A DNA stretch of 64,000 nucleotides from the NCBI GenBank assembly GCA_961205875.1, contig OY540809.1:33926267-33990266 (forward strand), read 5' to 3'. Made by a program: the position numbers and the translations under genes. The notes below the pieces were generated by a model. It was not told the origin of the DNA, ran no database searches, and saw nothing but the letters and a program-made list of their open reading frames with translations. This document shows positions 22,454 to 33,436 of the stretch, piece after piece. Origin of the DNA: Sialis fuliginosa. Lineage: Eukaryota > Arthropoda > Insecta > Megaloptera > Sialidae. Numbering within the stretch: the first letter of the stretch is position 1; every line of letters starts with the position of its first letter.

Positions 22454-23923
22454 ATAGTGCGAGAGCTGATGACATATTTTTCTGCCCCATCTGAGCACTA
22501 GGCAGACTTACAGAAATCGTTTATTCATATGTTGTACATCATGGGAAATATAGTCCCAACCCCCATACCCGGGGATAAAGGGGTTTAATTCCTTAGTGAA
22601 CATGTAAAGAAAAAGTGCATTTTTGCCCCATGTGAGCACTAATAAAATCACCACAGGGAGTTAGTTTATGAAAAGTTAGATAGTGAAAGTGCAATGGGCA
22701 GACGCGTAGGGTGGGGATAAGGGGCAGGCAGACGCACTCAAAGATGCAATATTTTTTTTGAAAATTGCCCCATTTGAGCATTGATGAATTTTGGAGGGAT
22801 GGCAGTTTTTGATCTGTAGATGATCGAAAAAACAAAGGTAGACGCGTAGGATGGGGATAAAGGACGGGCAGACGCGCTCAAACATGTAATTTTTTTAATG
22901 AAAATTGTCTCATTTGAGCATTGATTAATTTTTTGAAGGATGACAGGTTTTGATCTGTAGAGAAAAAACACAGGCAGACGCGTAGTGTGGGGATAAGGGA
23001 TGGGCAGACGCAATTGAAAGTGTTATCCTATTTTTTTAACTGGGTTGTTTTGTAATTATTTTTTTTGCTTGAAGTTGTCCGCAATGACTCTCTAGATAAC
23101 ACATTAGTTCTTTGAAAACACATTTGTTTACCCCCAACTGACACGAAAAGAAAAAATTTCATTAATATGAAAATCTAAAAAAAATATTAAACGTGTAAAA
23201 AAGTAGGCGCTGAAATTTTTTTTTATTATATTTTGATTATATTCTTCTTATTCTGTGTAATAAACTAAAAACAAAAAATAAATAAATAAAACAGAACTCT
23301 TTGGGATTCGAACTTGGGACTTTGAGTTTTATAAATTTACAAATTTCAGCAAAACGGTACTCAACATCAAAAAAACTACAACAGACATATTTTCTTCTTA
23401 CTTAGATGATTCTAAAACATATTTGATATCATCGGTGGAATATTTAGTACCGAAGATACAATGTTTTTAAAAATTTTACAACCCTTTGCCACTTTCAATT
23501 GCGTCTGCCCTCTCCTTATCCCCACACTACACGTCTGCCTAAGTTTTTTCGGTCATCTACAGATCAAAATCTGTCATCCTTCAAAAAATTCATCAATGCT
23601 CAAATGAGACAATTTTCATTAAAAAAATTACATGTTTGAGCGCGTCTGCCCGTCCTTTATCCCCACCCTACGCGTCTGCCCATTGCACTTTCACTATCTA
23701 ACTTTTCATAAACTAACTCCCTGTGGTGATTTTATTAGTGCTCACATGGGGCAAAAATGCACTTTTTCTTTACATGTTCACTAAGGAATTAAACCCCTTT
23801 ATCCCCGGGTATGGGGGTTGGGACTATTTTTCCCATGATGTACAACATATGAATAAACGATTTCCGTAAGTCTGCCTAGTGCTCAGATGGGGCAGAAAAA
23901 TATGTCATCAGCTCTCACACTAT
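22454..23923. mobile_element. Inner foldback element B with minisatellite-bearing arms
   Basis: The ends are ATAGTGCGAGAGCTGATGAC and GTCATCAGCTCTCACACTAT. At least 240 bp of outer arm is nearly identical inverted sequence. Inside each arm are repeats of about 140 bp built on GCAGACGCGTAG and GGGGATAAGG. The left arm has three such motif blocks (near 22690, 22838, 22974); the right arm has two (near 23655, 23504). Overlapping reverse-strand frames at 22593-23013 are produced by this minisatellite and are not genes. Confidence 0.8.
23280..23395 (-). mobile_element. Possible tRNA-derived SINE remnant
   Basis: On the reverse strand GTCCCAAGTTCGAATCCC (complement of 23307-23324) matches a Pol III B box in a T-arm-like context. 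Upstream (higher coordinates) TGATGTTGAGTACCG may be a decayed A-box region. A body and tail are not definable. It lies in the loop of foldback element B. Confidence 0.35.
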
Positions 23924-24342
23924 TAGTTTTTATTTAAAATTAATTTTAATAATATGAAATCTGTATAGTTATCTATGAAAATAAAATCATTTATTATTAT
24001 AACTGTCAATTAAATAGATGTATAGAAATAATAATATCTAAAACGTGCCAAACTGTTGAAATATTAAATAAATAAGAAGCCATTGACAAAACAACATTTT
24101 TTTAAACATAAAAATTATTATACCGATTTATAATAAAAACATTTGAAATAAAATCACAGAATAGAATTAAAATATATTATCTCGAACATTAACAAAAACA
24201 ACAATTAATGTAATGTAGTTTATATTCAATTTCTTAGCAGAAAGTATTAACTAATGTAATTTTCATCTGTATCATGATGTATAAAAAAGTCTTGTGTCGA
24301 TCAGGGCAGTTTATTTGCAATAATAATTTGCGTTTCTTGTAA

Positions 24343-24660
24343 TCTACTATATATAACGAAGTGTCCTCACTCACTCACTCACTGATAATCATTTTTTTGA
24401 CCATTTCCACTCATCGGAGAAACTTGAAATTTGGTATATACATTCCTTGGGGGTAAAAAATAACAACTAGTGGGCCTTTTTTGAAAAAGTTTATAAATGG
24501 GGTAACAAGGGGCCCCCAATTTTTCAAAAAAAAAGTTAGAATTTTTTTATTATTTTTTTTATATTTCTTGGGCGATATAATGTAAGGTTCAAAGTTCAGA
24601 TTTAAAAAAAAAGAAAAAAAAAGGAAAAAAAAAGTTTTGATGTAAAAAAGTATCAAAACG
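24343..24660 (+). mobile_element. Helitron-like 5' fragment, third family
   Basis: Starts TCTACTATATATAACGAAG after an A, followed by a CACT run and by GAGAAACTTGAAATTTGG, a layout like the 5' part of the other Helitron-like copies. No 3' hairpin or CTRR end was found, so it is truncated or diverged. Very A/T-homopolymeric after 24520. Confidence 0.4.
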
Positions 24661-25697
24661 AAAACCGATATTAGATTTTTTTAATTTTTTTCAAATACTT
24701 TGGTTAATTGACAACCATAAACCCGTGTCTGATTTTTGAAAAAGATATGTTAAAGAGGAGAAAATAAACAAAATACGTTTACATATAATGCGCTTTAAGC
24801 ATTTACTAAATTAATTGCAAATGTCGTAACTATGGATACATTATATTTTATTGATTATTTTAAAAAAATTTAAATGTCAGTGGCCATTTAAAATTTTGAA
24901 GTGAACAATAAAATATAACAAAAAAGAAATATAAAGAACATAACGAATGAAAAAATATGCACAACTCTAATGTAATATATAATTAAAATTTTCATAAATA
25001 AATTTGACAAAAAAATTGAAGACAAACAATTACAGCATTCGGACACAATTCGACCAACATTCGGCGATAGATATGTGTTCCCGGTACAAATAAAAATTAA
25101 GTATATAATGACATTTTTTTAATCTTAAGTCATTGAATTATCAGTATTTTTACTTTCATAGGTATAGGTATTTTATTATATTTATTTGTAATCATAAATA
25201 TCAGAAGAATTTATATAATTTCAAATTAACATTGTAATTTTAAATGATATTATTTTAATTGTTGTTTGAAACTGTATATCTGTCATCTTTACCCAATGTA
25301 CTAACCTAAAATGTACATTTACAAAATTAAAACAAGATGTTGATTTATTGCAAATTGTTACGAAAGCTTCATTCAATTGACAAGACCTATATTTGATTGT
25401 AATTAATTAATTAATTGTACAAAGGGTGTACGAGTATCTACAAGAGCTAATAATGTATTTATATAGACACATTGATGAATTTTTGAAAGACACGAGCAGA
25501 AAAACCAAAAATGAAATTATTTTTAATATTCATAAAATGTTCAAATCATGTAAGTACATGATGTAATACAATACATGTACCAGAAGTCATAAAATAATTT
25601 TTTGTCGTTGTCATATCAGAAACAAATGTCATAATATGTATTTAGTATGCAATATATTTTCATACGACAAGAGTTGAAAACGCATCGTAAACAAATA
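24661..25697. other. AT-rich intergenic DNA, no gene seen
   Basis: No frame, repeat or RNA structure was recognised in this kilobase. Confidence 0.5.
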
Positions 25698-25699
25698 TA

Positions 25700-25988
25700 C
25701 AGGTAATCCTCGACTTATAATTGTCTTTGTCTCTTTCTTACATGCACATATTACATAAATGAAACAAACAGTTCCGGGAATTTCCCAAAAATGTAATTTA
25801 TTATTATTTATGTAGATATTTTTGGGAACCCGCAACTGTTTGTTATGTATAGAAAATGCGATTCGCTTCACATCAAGGAAAACGTCCAAAGCAAAAATAT
25901 GTACATATTGTACGTGTTAACTTACAACTTATTCTATTTACGATCGATGTTTAGAAACCTATCTCGGTTGTAAGTCGAGGAATACCTG
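25700..25988. mobile_element. Tigger-like MITE, 289 bp
   Basis: TA lies at 25698-25699 and 25989-25990. The ends are CAGGTAATCCTCGACTTATA and, inverted on the right, CAGGTATTCCTCGACTTACA, which closely follow the usual Tigger terminal pattern. An inner hairpin (CAGTTCCGGGAATTTCCC against GGGAACCCGCAACTG) sits near 25768-25838. The reverse frame overlapping it is a shadow. Confidence 0.9.
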
Positions 25989-25990
25989 TA

Positions 25991-27132
25991 CTACGATATA
26001 TAACGTATGTCTTATCAGTTTAAGCGTAAAAAATATCAAAGTTAATATTCAATGTTTTTAAATGCTGCGAGAAGTTCAAACATGCTTGACTGATTTAAAT
26101 TTACTTTTTTCCTTATTTTATATATTACTTACAAAATAACCAAGACGTTCCATTAAAATTTCAGGATTTTTGAAGTGTTCTGTCGTAGGAAAAGTTTAGG
26201 AAGCACTGTTCTACATCATACTTCAATATCAACCAAATTGAGTTATTGAGGGTAAAAAATATATTGAAAAAACCTCATAGATAAACCATATTTAGTTTGT
26301 GCAATAAAGTTTTAACAGGTACGATTTTTCTAAAATATCTTAAAATTAATAAAATTAAAATTGATAAAAGCCCAGCTCTAATGAATAAATAAGAAAGCAC
26401 TCCGTCACAGCACTATATTATTCCGTCGCGGGAAAGTACCTACCATATAGGCCAGTCAGGATCCACTCAGGGCTAGCTACGTCACTGGTTACGATACTAT
26501 ATTATTGTTGGTTACGATATTTCATAAAACAGATATCGGTGCTTAGAATACATTGTCTGGAGGAATACGATAAAAGTTTTAACAGATTTTTTAGCGGAAA
26601 AGAGAATTTTGTCGCTTATATATGAGATTTTTAGAATCGATAACTCAATTTCGCAAAAAGTGTATCTTACGATACTTTGCCTTGGAGGGGACGATATAGA
26701 AATAATTTAACCAGGTATGTTATAATTTAGGTATATAAAAACATAGTACCTAGCCATGGAATACGGAATTTTATAATTTACGGTTTCAATATTTTATTTT
26801 ATTAATTTAGGTTACTATGATTATGTCTCTTTAAAATATTTTGTCGAACAATTAAATGATTTTTGACACATATTAACAATTAAATATTTTGAAATGCCTA
26901 TATTGATTGAAAATTTAAATATGAAGAAACATTTCACTTCTATGAAAGGTAAAATATCGAAATTAATTATTAGGTTTGGTGTAAATTTTTCGAAACACAA
27001 TTTTTCGAATCACAATTTTTTGAATCAAAATTCTTCGAATGAACAATTTTTCGAAAAATTTAAGTTTTATTGTTCAAATTTTAATTAGTTAATAAAATAT
27101 TAAGTAAAGTAATATTTGGACATTTTACGATA
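25991..27132. other. Intergenic DNA with short tandem motif
   Basis: Near 26990-27060 the motif CAATTTTTCGAA(T) repeats about four times imperfectly. The 64-codon frame at 26894-27088 is created by this repeat. Nothing else was recognised. Confidence 0.45.
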
Positions 27133-28087
27133 TCCATACTAATATTATAAATGCGAAAGTGTGTTTGTCTGTCTGTTTTCTGTTTGTTACCTTTTCACGG
27201 CTAAACCGCTTTACCGATTTTGATGAAATTTGGCAGTGAGATAGCTTGCATCCCGAGGACGGACATAGGCTATTTCGTATCTTAAAAATTCAACCCCTAA
27301 GAAATTGCAAGGGGGTGGAAAATTTTTAATTTTTTTTTAGTAATTATTATTTTACCCCCCGATACATATGAAGGGTTGTAAGTGGTTTTATTTGATCCGG
27401 TGGGAAAAATACCACGGTGGCGTAGGTTTTAGGGGGCAAATCAACCCTCTATCTCGCATAGGAGCCGAGATATTTACGATTTTGTATAATGAAAGAAAAC
27501 TAAAAATAAGAAAAATTTAATATTTTACCCCCTGTCACATATGAAGAGTTGTAATTGATTACATTCGATCTGGCGGGCAAAAATACTACGGAAGAGGGAT
27601 TATTAGGGGGACAAAACAACCCCTTATCTTACATAGGAGTCGCGACTTCTATTATAAATGCGAAAGTGTATCTCTCAGTCTGTCTATTTGTTACCTGTTC
27701 ACGACTAAACTGCTTTACCGATTTTGATGAAATTTGGCAGTGAGATGGCTTACATCCCGAGGACGGATTAAGGCTATTTCGTATCTCGAAAATTCAACCT
27801 CTAAGTAATTGAAAGGGGGAGGAAAATTTTTAATTTTTTTTAGTAATTAATATTTTACCCGTTACATATGAAGGGTTGTAAGTGGTTTTATTCGATCCAG
27901 CGGGAAAAATACCACGGGGGCGGGGGTTTTAAGGCGGAAAAACCCCTCTATCTCGCATAGGAGCCGAGACATTTACGATTTTGTATAATTGAAGAAAACT
28001 AAAAAAAAGATAAATTTAATATTTTACCCCCTGTCACATATGAAGGGTTTCGAAATCCACGCGAGCGAAGTCGCGGGTAGCAGCTAG
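27133..28087 (+). mobile_element. Helitron-like element family H1, head-to-tail tandem
   Basis: One 5' end (TCCATACTAATATTATAAAT, after A at 27132) and one 3' end (CTAG at 28084-28087, before T) enclose two successive copies of the family body. The second begins at about 27651 with CTATTATAAATGCGAAAG and repeats the ACCGATTTTGATGAAATTTG block. The 3' hairpin CGCGAGCGAAGTCGCG (28053-28068) occurs once, so the first copy lacks it. Each unit also has an internal repeat around CATATGAAGGGTTGTAA. Lep1-like ends; no Rep/helicase frame. Copies of H1 lie at 35547 and 45631. Confidence 0.8.
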
Positions 28088-29089
28088 TATAAATATAAAG
28101 ATTAAAATCATTACTTTTGCAATAACACATGCGTTAATTTTAACCCACTCGTAGGTATACATATTTAACAAAATATAAAAATTTCAAATTCCTTTTCTTT
28201 AATCATTAGGCATTATAATGGCTAGTTTAAAATTTATAAATTTTTAAATTACATTTAAAAAGGTGCAATGACTATCACTGGACTTTCTTTGTCGTTTTTT
28301 AACGACTACAGATCGGCACATAGCCATCAAGTCGAAAATAATCAGAATGGATTCAGAGAAGGTTAAAATGGATATTGCCATCAAAATCCGAAATTGAAAA
28401 AAATGGTTTAACAATACTAACTTTAAATTTCAAAGGGGGGTAGACAAAACAAGTTTTGAAGTTCGAAGCAAAAGAATTGTAGTATATTAAATTAAGAAAT
28501 TTTTATTTGATTTGCTATAGTTTTACATATGTTGTTTCTTATGGGGTATGACCCCTATGATCCCACCCCCTTTATTGCTTTAAATTTATAAGTTTCTTTA
28601 AGGGGAGCATAACATTCAACGAATATTCTTCGCCTTTCAGTGGGGGGAGAGGGCTTACATACTCCTACCCCCCCTTCAAAACGTTTTAATCTTCACTTTA
28701 TCCATATTAATGAGACATATATTTATTTTATATCAAGTTTAATATATTTAAATACTAAATTCGGAATATCAAATATTTATTTCCACAAAATTTACTTATA
28801 CAATTTTCAATAGATTACATAATAATTTAATTGCACAAATATATATGAGTACTATAAACGAAGAGTAGTTCTTTATCTAGCAAATGAATTTCAAAATATC
28901 TGTCTTTGTTTGATACATGGAAAAATGATTGAAATATTATTATAATCAAATGGGAGGAGCCTACTAAGTTTGTGATAAACGAAAATGAATACAAAATGCA
29001 AGACCATTAATGCAGTTGACTGTACATACGTTGAAATATCAATGCCTTAAAAATTAGAATTAATGAAGAAAACACATTTTCGGAATTTG
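28088..29089. other. Intergenic DNA, no gene seen
   Basis: Short G or C runs at 28430-28440 and 28663-28672 bracket 240 bp and may be weak terminal repeats of an old element, but alignment is poor. No frame was recognised. Confidence 0.35.
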
Positions 29090-29091
29090 TA

Positions 29092-29591
29092 AAGGATGGT
29101 CCGGTTGGGGATACAGATATTTTAAGAGCTGATTTTTTGGCTCATTGTGAGTAAAAAATTGTACGGGAAGGTGGGGTCTATCTTCAACACCCTCTGAGCT
29201 ACAGAATGTTTAAAAACTTTCTTCAGACTTTGTATGGTGAATTTGTAGGTAACATTATAAATAAAAATATTACATATTATAGGTACTTTTGGGGAAAAGT
29301 GTAATTTTCATAAAAATTGTCAAAAAAATAAATATATATTTTTTTATTTTGTTGAGCAATGACTCTGAACTGGAAACACGGGTAGCAATAACCTAATACT
29401 GAAAAAATACGTTAGTTAATTACCTATGAAACTAACTCATTGTGGTTGCTCTAGTTACGTTACTTTGTTTTAAACATCCTGTAGCTCAGAGGGTGTTGAA
29501 GATAGATCCCACCTTCCCGTACAATTTTTTACTCACAATGAGCAAATGAATCAGCTCTTAAAATATCTGTATCTCAAACCGGACCATCCTG
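29092..29591. mobile_element. Mariner-type MITE with about 125-bp inverted repeats
   Basis: TA at 29090-29091 and 29592-29593. The ends read AAGGATGGTCCGGTTGGG and, inverted on the right, CAGGATGGTCCGGTTTGA. The arms extend through AATTGTACGGGAAGGTGGG and CACCCTCTGAGCTAC on the left and their mirror on the right. It is 500 bp and non-coding. Confidence 0.85.
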
Positions 29592-29865
29592 TATATTAAT
29601 TTTAAAAAATTAATCATCATTCGTAGACACCTACGTATCATTTTTATTTCTTTTAACACATTTTTATGTTAAGTTTAAAATTGATACATAAATAGTATCA
29701 AGAATTTAAAAAAAACTATCCGTAACGTTAAAGTAAAAGAAATTTCAAAACCCTATAAATAAAAAAGCCACATTTTCGTATATTTAAATTTCTCGTAACA
29801 TTGCAAAGGAAATAATTCACGATGGCCATAGAGAGTAACGTTGTCGGTGATAGCTAGAGCTGTAG

Positions 29866-30000
29866 GTCTGTGAAAGCCGTGTGCGGGTGGCAGATTTAGG
29901 AGACCGCGACTACCGTTTCACTGCGGACGACTCTGATGTGGTCGGACTACACACCCCACCCTACATCGACCCCCTCTCGACGCCGCCCCCGCAATACTGA
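29866..30000 (+). CDS. Candidate terminal exon of an unrecognised host gene
   Basis: In the frame ending at the TGA of 29998-30000, codons are open back to 29866, where a TAG (29863-29865) closes the frame. The stretch is markedly GC-rich, with a run of C- or G-ending codons (GAC, CGC, TAC, TTC, GCG, GTC, CAC, ATC, CTC, CCG) unlike its surroundings. The predicted end includes DYRFTADDSDVVGLH and closes in PLSTPPPQY. An upstream intron is inferred: possible acceptors are AG at 29865, 29893 or 29899, none with a strong pyrimidine tract. An AATAAA follows at 30108. I do not recognise the protein; the acidic, proline-rich tail would fit the cytoplasmic end of a signalling or membrane protein, but that is a guess. 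A GC-rich untranslated stretch is the main alternative. Confidence 0.35.
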   Translation, partial: VCESRVRVADLGDRDYRFTADDSDVVGLHTPPYIDPLSTPPPQY

Positions 30001-30107
30001 CCGTCCGGGTTTTTGCTTCTTAACAATTTATATGTGTGCGCTTCTTTTTTTGCTACTATCATTTAAATAAGTGTTGTTGAGCTTATATTATATTCGGTTT
30101 GTATGTG

Positions 30108-30113
30108 AATAAA
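30108..30113 (+). terminator. Polyadenylation signal AATAAA
   Basis: The hexamer lies 108 bp after the stop of the candidate exon at 29866-30000 and is followed by a T/G-rich stretch (30117-30150). The motif is common by chance in AT-rich DNA, so its value comes from the context. Confidence 0.3.
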
Positions 30114-30732
30114 AAATTGTATATTTATTTTGCCTAGAAATGCGTGTGTTGATTTTATTATTGTTGTTAGTATAAACAAATGCTATGCATAATACAGTTA
30201 TTCTCATTACAATAGATAGACTAATTTGGACATTAAAGCCGAAAGTTCGTTATATAATAAAGCGAGTTATCCGAACGCGTATGACGAAAAATTTTGTTTT
30301 TTAAATACAAGTTGTATTTCAATAACAAAAAGGTCAATCACTTTAAATTTTTTATCACATATTAGAATAATAATCTCTTGCTGTTTGATAGTTTTTCATC
30401 AAAATCTGTCGAAGCGTTTGGTCATGAAAATTAAGAGAACGGATATAATACATACTTAGTATAGGGTATAGCGGATACGTACATAAGTTGCAATCTTTGA
30501 TGACAATTATCTCGAGTTTAAAATTGTCGATCTCTTTAAAATTTCACGTTCGGAGAAATATCATTGTTCTTTTTATCTAATAATTTTTTAGGTTTCCGTA
30601 GAAAACTAGGAAACCTACTAGTTTCGCCATGTCCGTCCTCAAAAAATTTAAGCCGATTAAGATGAAATTTGATATACACACGAAGACTGATAACACAAAA
30701 ACAGAAATGATAAGATTTTTGAAAAAAAAAAT
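30114..30732. other. Spacer leading into a dispersed repeat
   Basis: From about 30590 the text TTTCCGTAG and CATGTCCGTCCTC resembles the repeat that continues to 31370. Frames at 30226-30459 (forward) and 30536-30784 (reverse) are unsupported. Confidence 0.35.
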
Positions 30733-30733
30733 T

Positions 30734-31305
30734 TTTGGACCCCCTTTCCATTGACTGAAAAGTGAACTCACATTTTTTTTCCACTTACCCCATTGAGTGG
30801 GGTGTCATTAGATAGGTCTCCTAAAATGCAATAAAAAATAATATATGACATTTTGATTTTAACCCTTCAGTCACGATATATTTGCGTTCAAAGTCGTGAT
30901 AAGAGCACCCTCCCCTCCTTAATTTCTAAACTATCTTTTCAAAAAATCTGAAAAAAATTTAGAATGTAGCTTTTAATTAGTACTTCCACTAAAAATTATA
31001 ACGAACACTGTCAAAATTATTTTGGACTCCCCTTCCATAGACTGAAAAGAGAACACATTTTTTTCACATATCCCATTGAGTGGGATGTCTCTAGATAGGT
31101 CTCCTAAAATGCAACTAAAATGTTATATGACCTTTTGATTTTAACCCTTCAGTCACGATATATTTGCATTTAAATGTCGTTATCAGAGCGTCCCCTCCCC
31201 CCTTCTACTTTCTAAACTATCGATGCAAAAAATCTTTTAAAAAATCCAGAATGTAGCTTTTAGTTAGTACTTTCAATGAAAATTATAACGAACACTGCAG
31301 CTAGA
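30734..31305. repeat. Two tandem units of about 287 bp
   Basis: Unit 1 (30734-31020) and unit 2 (31021-31305) share TAGATAGGTCTCCTAAAATG, TTTTAACCCTTCAGTCACGA, AGAATGTAGCTTTTA and the ending AACGAACACTG in the same order. A related single unit lies inverted at about 45870-46075. The head-to-tail arrangement indicates local duplication inside a dispersed element. Confidence 0.8.
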
Positions 31306-31372
31306 ATAGTTTATAAAAATAAAACAGCCAAGTGCGTGTTAGGCACGCACATGATAGGTTTCCGTAGTCATA
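31306..31372. repeat. Dispersed repeat with GTGCGTG hairpin, copy 1
   Basis: Contains GCCAAGTGCGTGTTAGGCAC followed by GCAC and GATAGGTTTCCGTAG; GTGCGTG and CACGCAC form a 7-bp hairpin (31331-31349). The same motif occurs at 45788-45828. This is a widespread insect repeat type; its class is uncertain. Confidence 0.6.
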
Positions 31373-33436
31373 AACTATTCTATCTGTGTGGTCTATGAAC
31401 GCTCTATAACCAAAATTATAAGACTTACAAGCATGCGGTATGTTGGAATGTATCTGCAATGAAATAGAAATAAATGATTATTCAAAACCCTAATCCTGAG
31501 AAAAACTACTTATTACTTATTCGATGACACCATCCAAATGTTAAAAAGCAAAAACACGTTAGATGTACAGGCACCTTAGATCTTCACGCGTTAAGTAGAT
31601 GCATTAGCATAAACTGCAAACTGACAATAGAGAGACATCCAACGGGCAAACATAAAGATGAAAGCAAAGAGGCGAATATGTGTGTATGTGTATGTAACTT
31701 TACCTCAAAGAGCGTTGCCCCCCCCCCCCTTTATCCTCTTGCTTAGTCGAAAACCTTGTGTCACTCTTCCCATGAAAAGCTTGTTGTTTCTACTCTCGTG
31801 CGATACAGAAGAGATTATAGATCACTGCGTTGTCTAGAATGTTTGAACGATTGTATATGATGTAGATTGGTTTTCAGTTCTACTCCGAACCCAGTTTCCA
31901 TGATCCTTAAAGCATATATTTGTTATAGTCATGTTATTTTGAATGTAAAGAACACGTTAATAGCAATATTTTCCTTTTTGACCTGACGGAAAAATGTCGA
32001 AGTATGGTATATTTTTTCGCGAGAGATGTAGATTTTTATATAGAGCATTTTTTAATAAAATCTAAGCTATATATTAATATAATTGACAGCCCACTGACAG
32101 TTCTAAAGATAAAGTTTACATGGATGACCTTGACGCTTGTGCGTTAAGTAAAAATCAACGATCTAAAAGCAGTGGTGAGAAGTGTACATCATAAAATATA
32201 TAGCATAAACATTATTAAACATTTATTATGGCTGATCTAAAATCTTGAGAAAATTCATAACAATTTGACACCTCGCAAATAGCGTTTGCTGAGCTTTTAC
32301 TCTAAAAAAATTTTTTTTTTAAAACCGTTTAAAAAAGTTGGCTTTTTCATTGACATTTCAGTGTGTAAAGTAGTACTTTTGCGTTCGCTGTGCTTAAAAG
32401 TAACTTTTACGCACGGCGTGCGCAAAAGTGTTTACTATTTCATAGTAACACATGCATTTTTACATTTTTTTTACGATTAATGAATTTTATAAATACTATT
32501 GTATTATTATTATTATATTATATTAAACTAATTACCAAAATTTAAGCACTATATTAATTATTGTAATGAAAAAAAATATTAATAAAATTAAATAAATTAT
32601 AAACAGTAGGTACATTAAAGTTTTTTTCTTGGCACAATTCATGGTATTATGTGTAATTTTCATATATCAATTTAGATTTTGCAGATAGTAAATTTGCAGT
32701 GGTAAATGTTATGTGCACCTCGAGTGTAAAATGAGTTTTTCGCACTCGTGTGATTGTTCGTCTCGGCTGGCGCCTCAACTAACAAACATTCCCACTCGTG
32801 CGAAAAACAGCTACTTTAGACCCCAGTTACACAAATAACTATTTGTAATATCCGACATTACAATAGTTTTTTATTCGCCATAATCAAGTATTACTTGATT
32901 TCATTCACATCACGTAATATTTCCCTATTTCCAATAGTTCAATACCGAGAAGAGCTCTATTAAATTCAATTTAATTAGATAGACATTTATCGATCAAAAT
33001 TGAATCTACCTAAACAACTATAAGTCCATCGGCTTGAATTCGTTAAACGTGTTGCGCTAGTTCGTAAACTCTAATACCTACGTTGAATTTTTCTGCACAA
33101 ACCGAGAGACACAGCTATGCGGTGAGTAACTAATCCTCTTTGTATCGTACGCAGCCCGGAGGTGAAACCCTTTGATGTGTTACGTGGAACAAGAAAACTT
33201 TGTCAACTGTCCAAATGATGACGATTTAACAAATTTAACTTTGAGTGTGCGTGCATAAAAAGTGCAAGCTGGTACGATAATATTATGTAAAAACTAAAGA
33301 CTGTGGTTACTTTACTGTGTTTCACAAATTAGGTAAAAATATTAGCAAACAAAAAACTACTTTTGCTTTGTTACAAAAAAAATCTGAATAGGCGATAGAT
33401 AGATATAAGTTTATTCCTTAGAACACACAGAGATTT
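31373..33436. other. Intergenic DNA with a weak first-exon candidate
   Basis: A C run lies at about 31720-31731. At 33117-33121 the text ATGCG is followed by GTGAGTAAC, a consensus splice donor at 33122, and is preceded by unique GC-balanced DNA (33020-33116). That could be a short first coding exon. Alone it is weak evidence. I see nothing else supportable. Confidence 0.3.

Larger units (their letters stand above)
20350..24316. mobile_element. Outer foldback element with about 390-bp arms
   Basis: The left arm (20350 to about 20733) is the inverted copy of the right arm (about 23922 to 24316). Matching landmarks include GTCGGCACAAGAC against GTCTTGTGTCGATC, ATACATCATGATACAG against CTGTATCATGATGTAT, and a shared AATAAGAAGC/GCTTCTTATT block. 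Between the arms lie two further inverted elements (20734-22453 and 22454-23923), so this is a telescoped nest. No protein was recognised. The superfamily is unclear. Confidence 0.7.

Noticed and set aside
22593-23013. Three overlapping reverse frames with repeated Ser-Ala-Arg-Pro-Leu-Ser text
   Set aside because: They are translations of the GCAGACGCG minisatellite in the foldback arm; all frames stay open because of the repeat, not because of coding.
22690-23020. Regular repeats resembling a CRISPR array
   Set aside because: Units are long, imperfect, inverted between two arms and set in insect-like DNA; there are no spacers of constant size and no cas genes.
30734-31305. The two 287-bp units as paired LTRs of a retroelement
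   Set aside because: They are directly adjacent with no internal region, do not begin TG or end CA at matching positions, and have no primer-binding site.
31700-31740. C run as a regulatory G-quadruplex
   Set aside because: It is a simple homopolymer of about 12 C without spaced runs; no promoter or gene is near.
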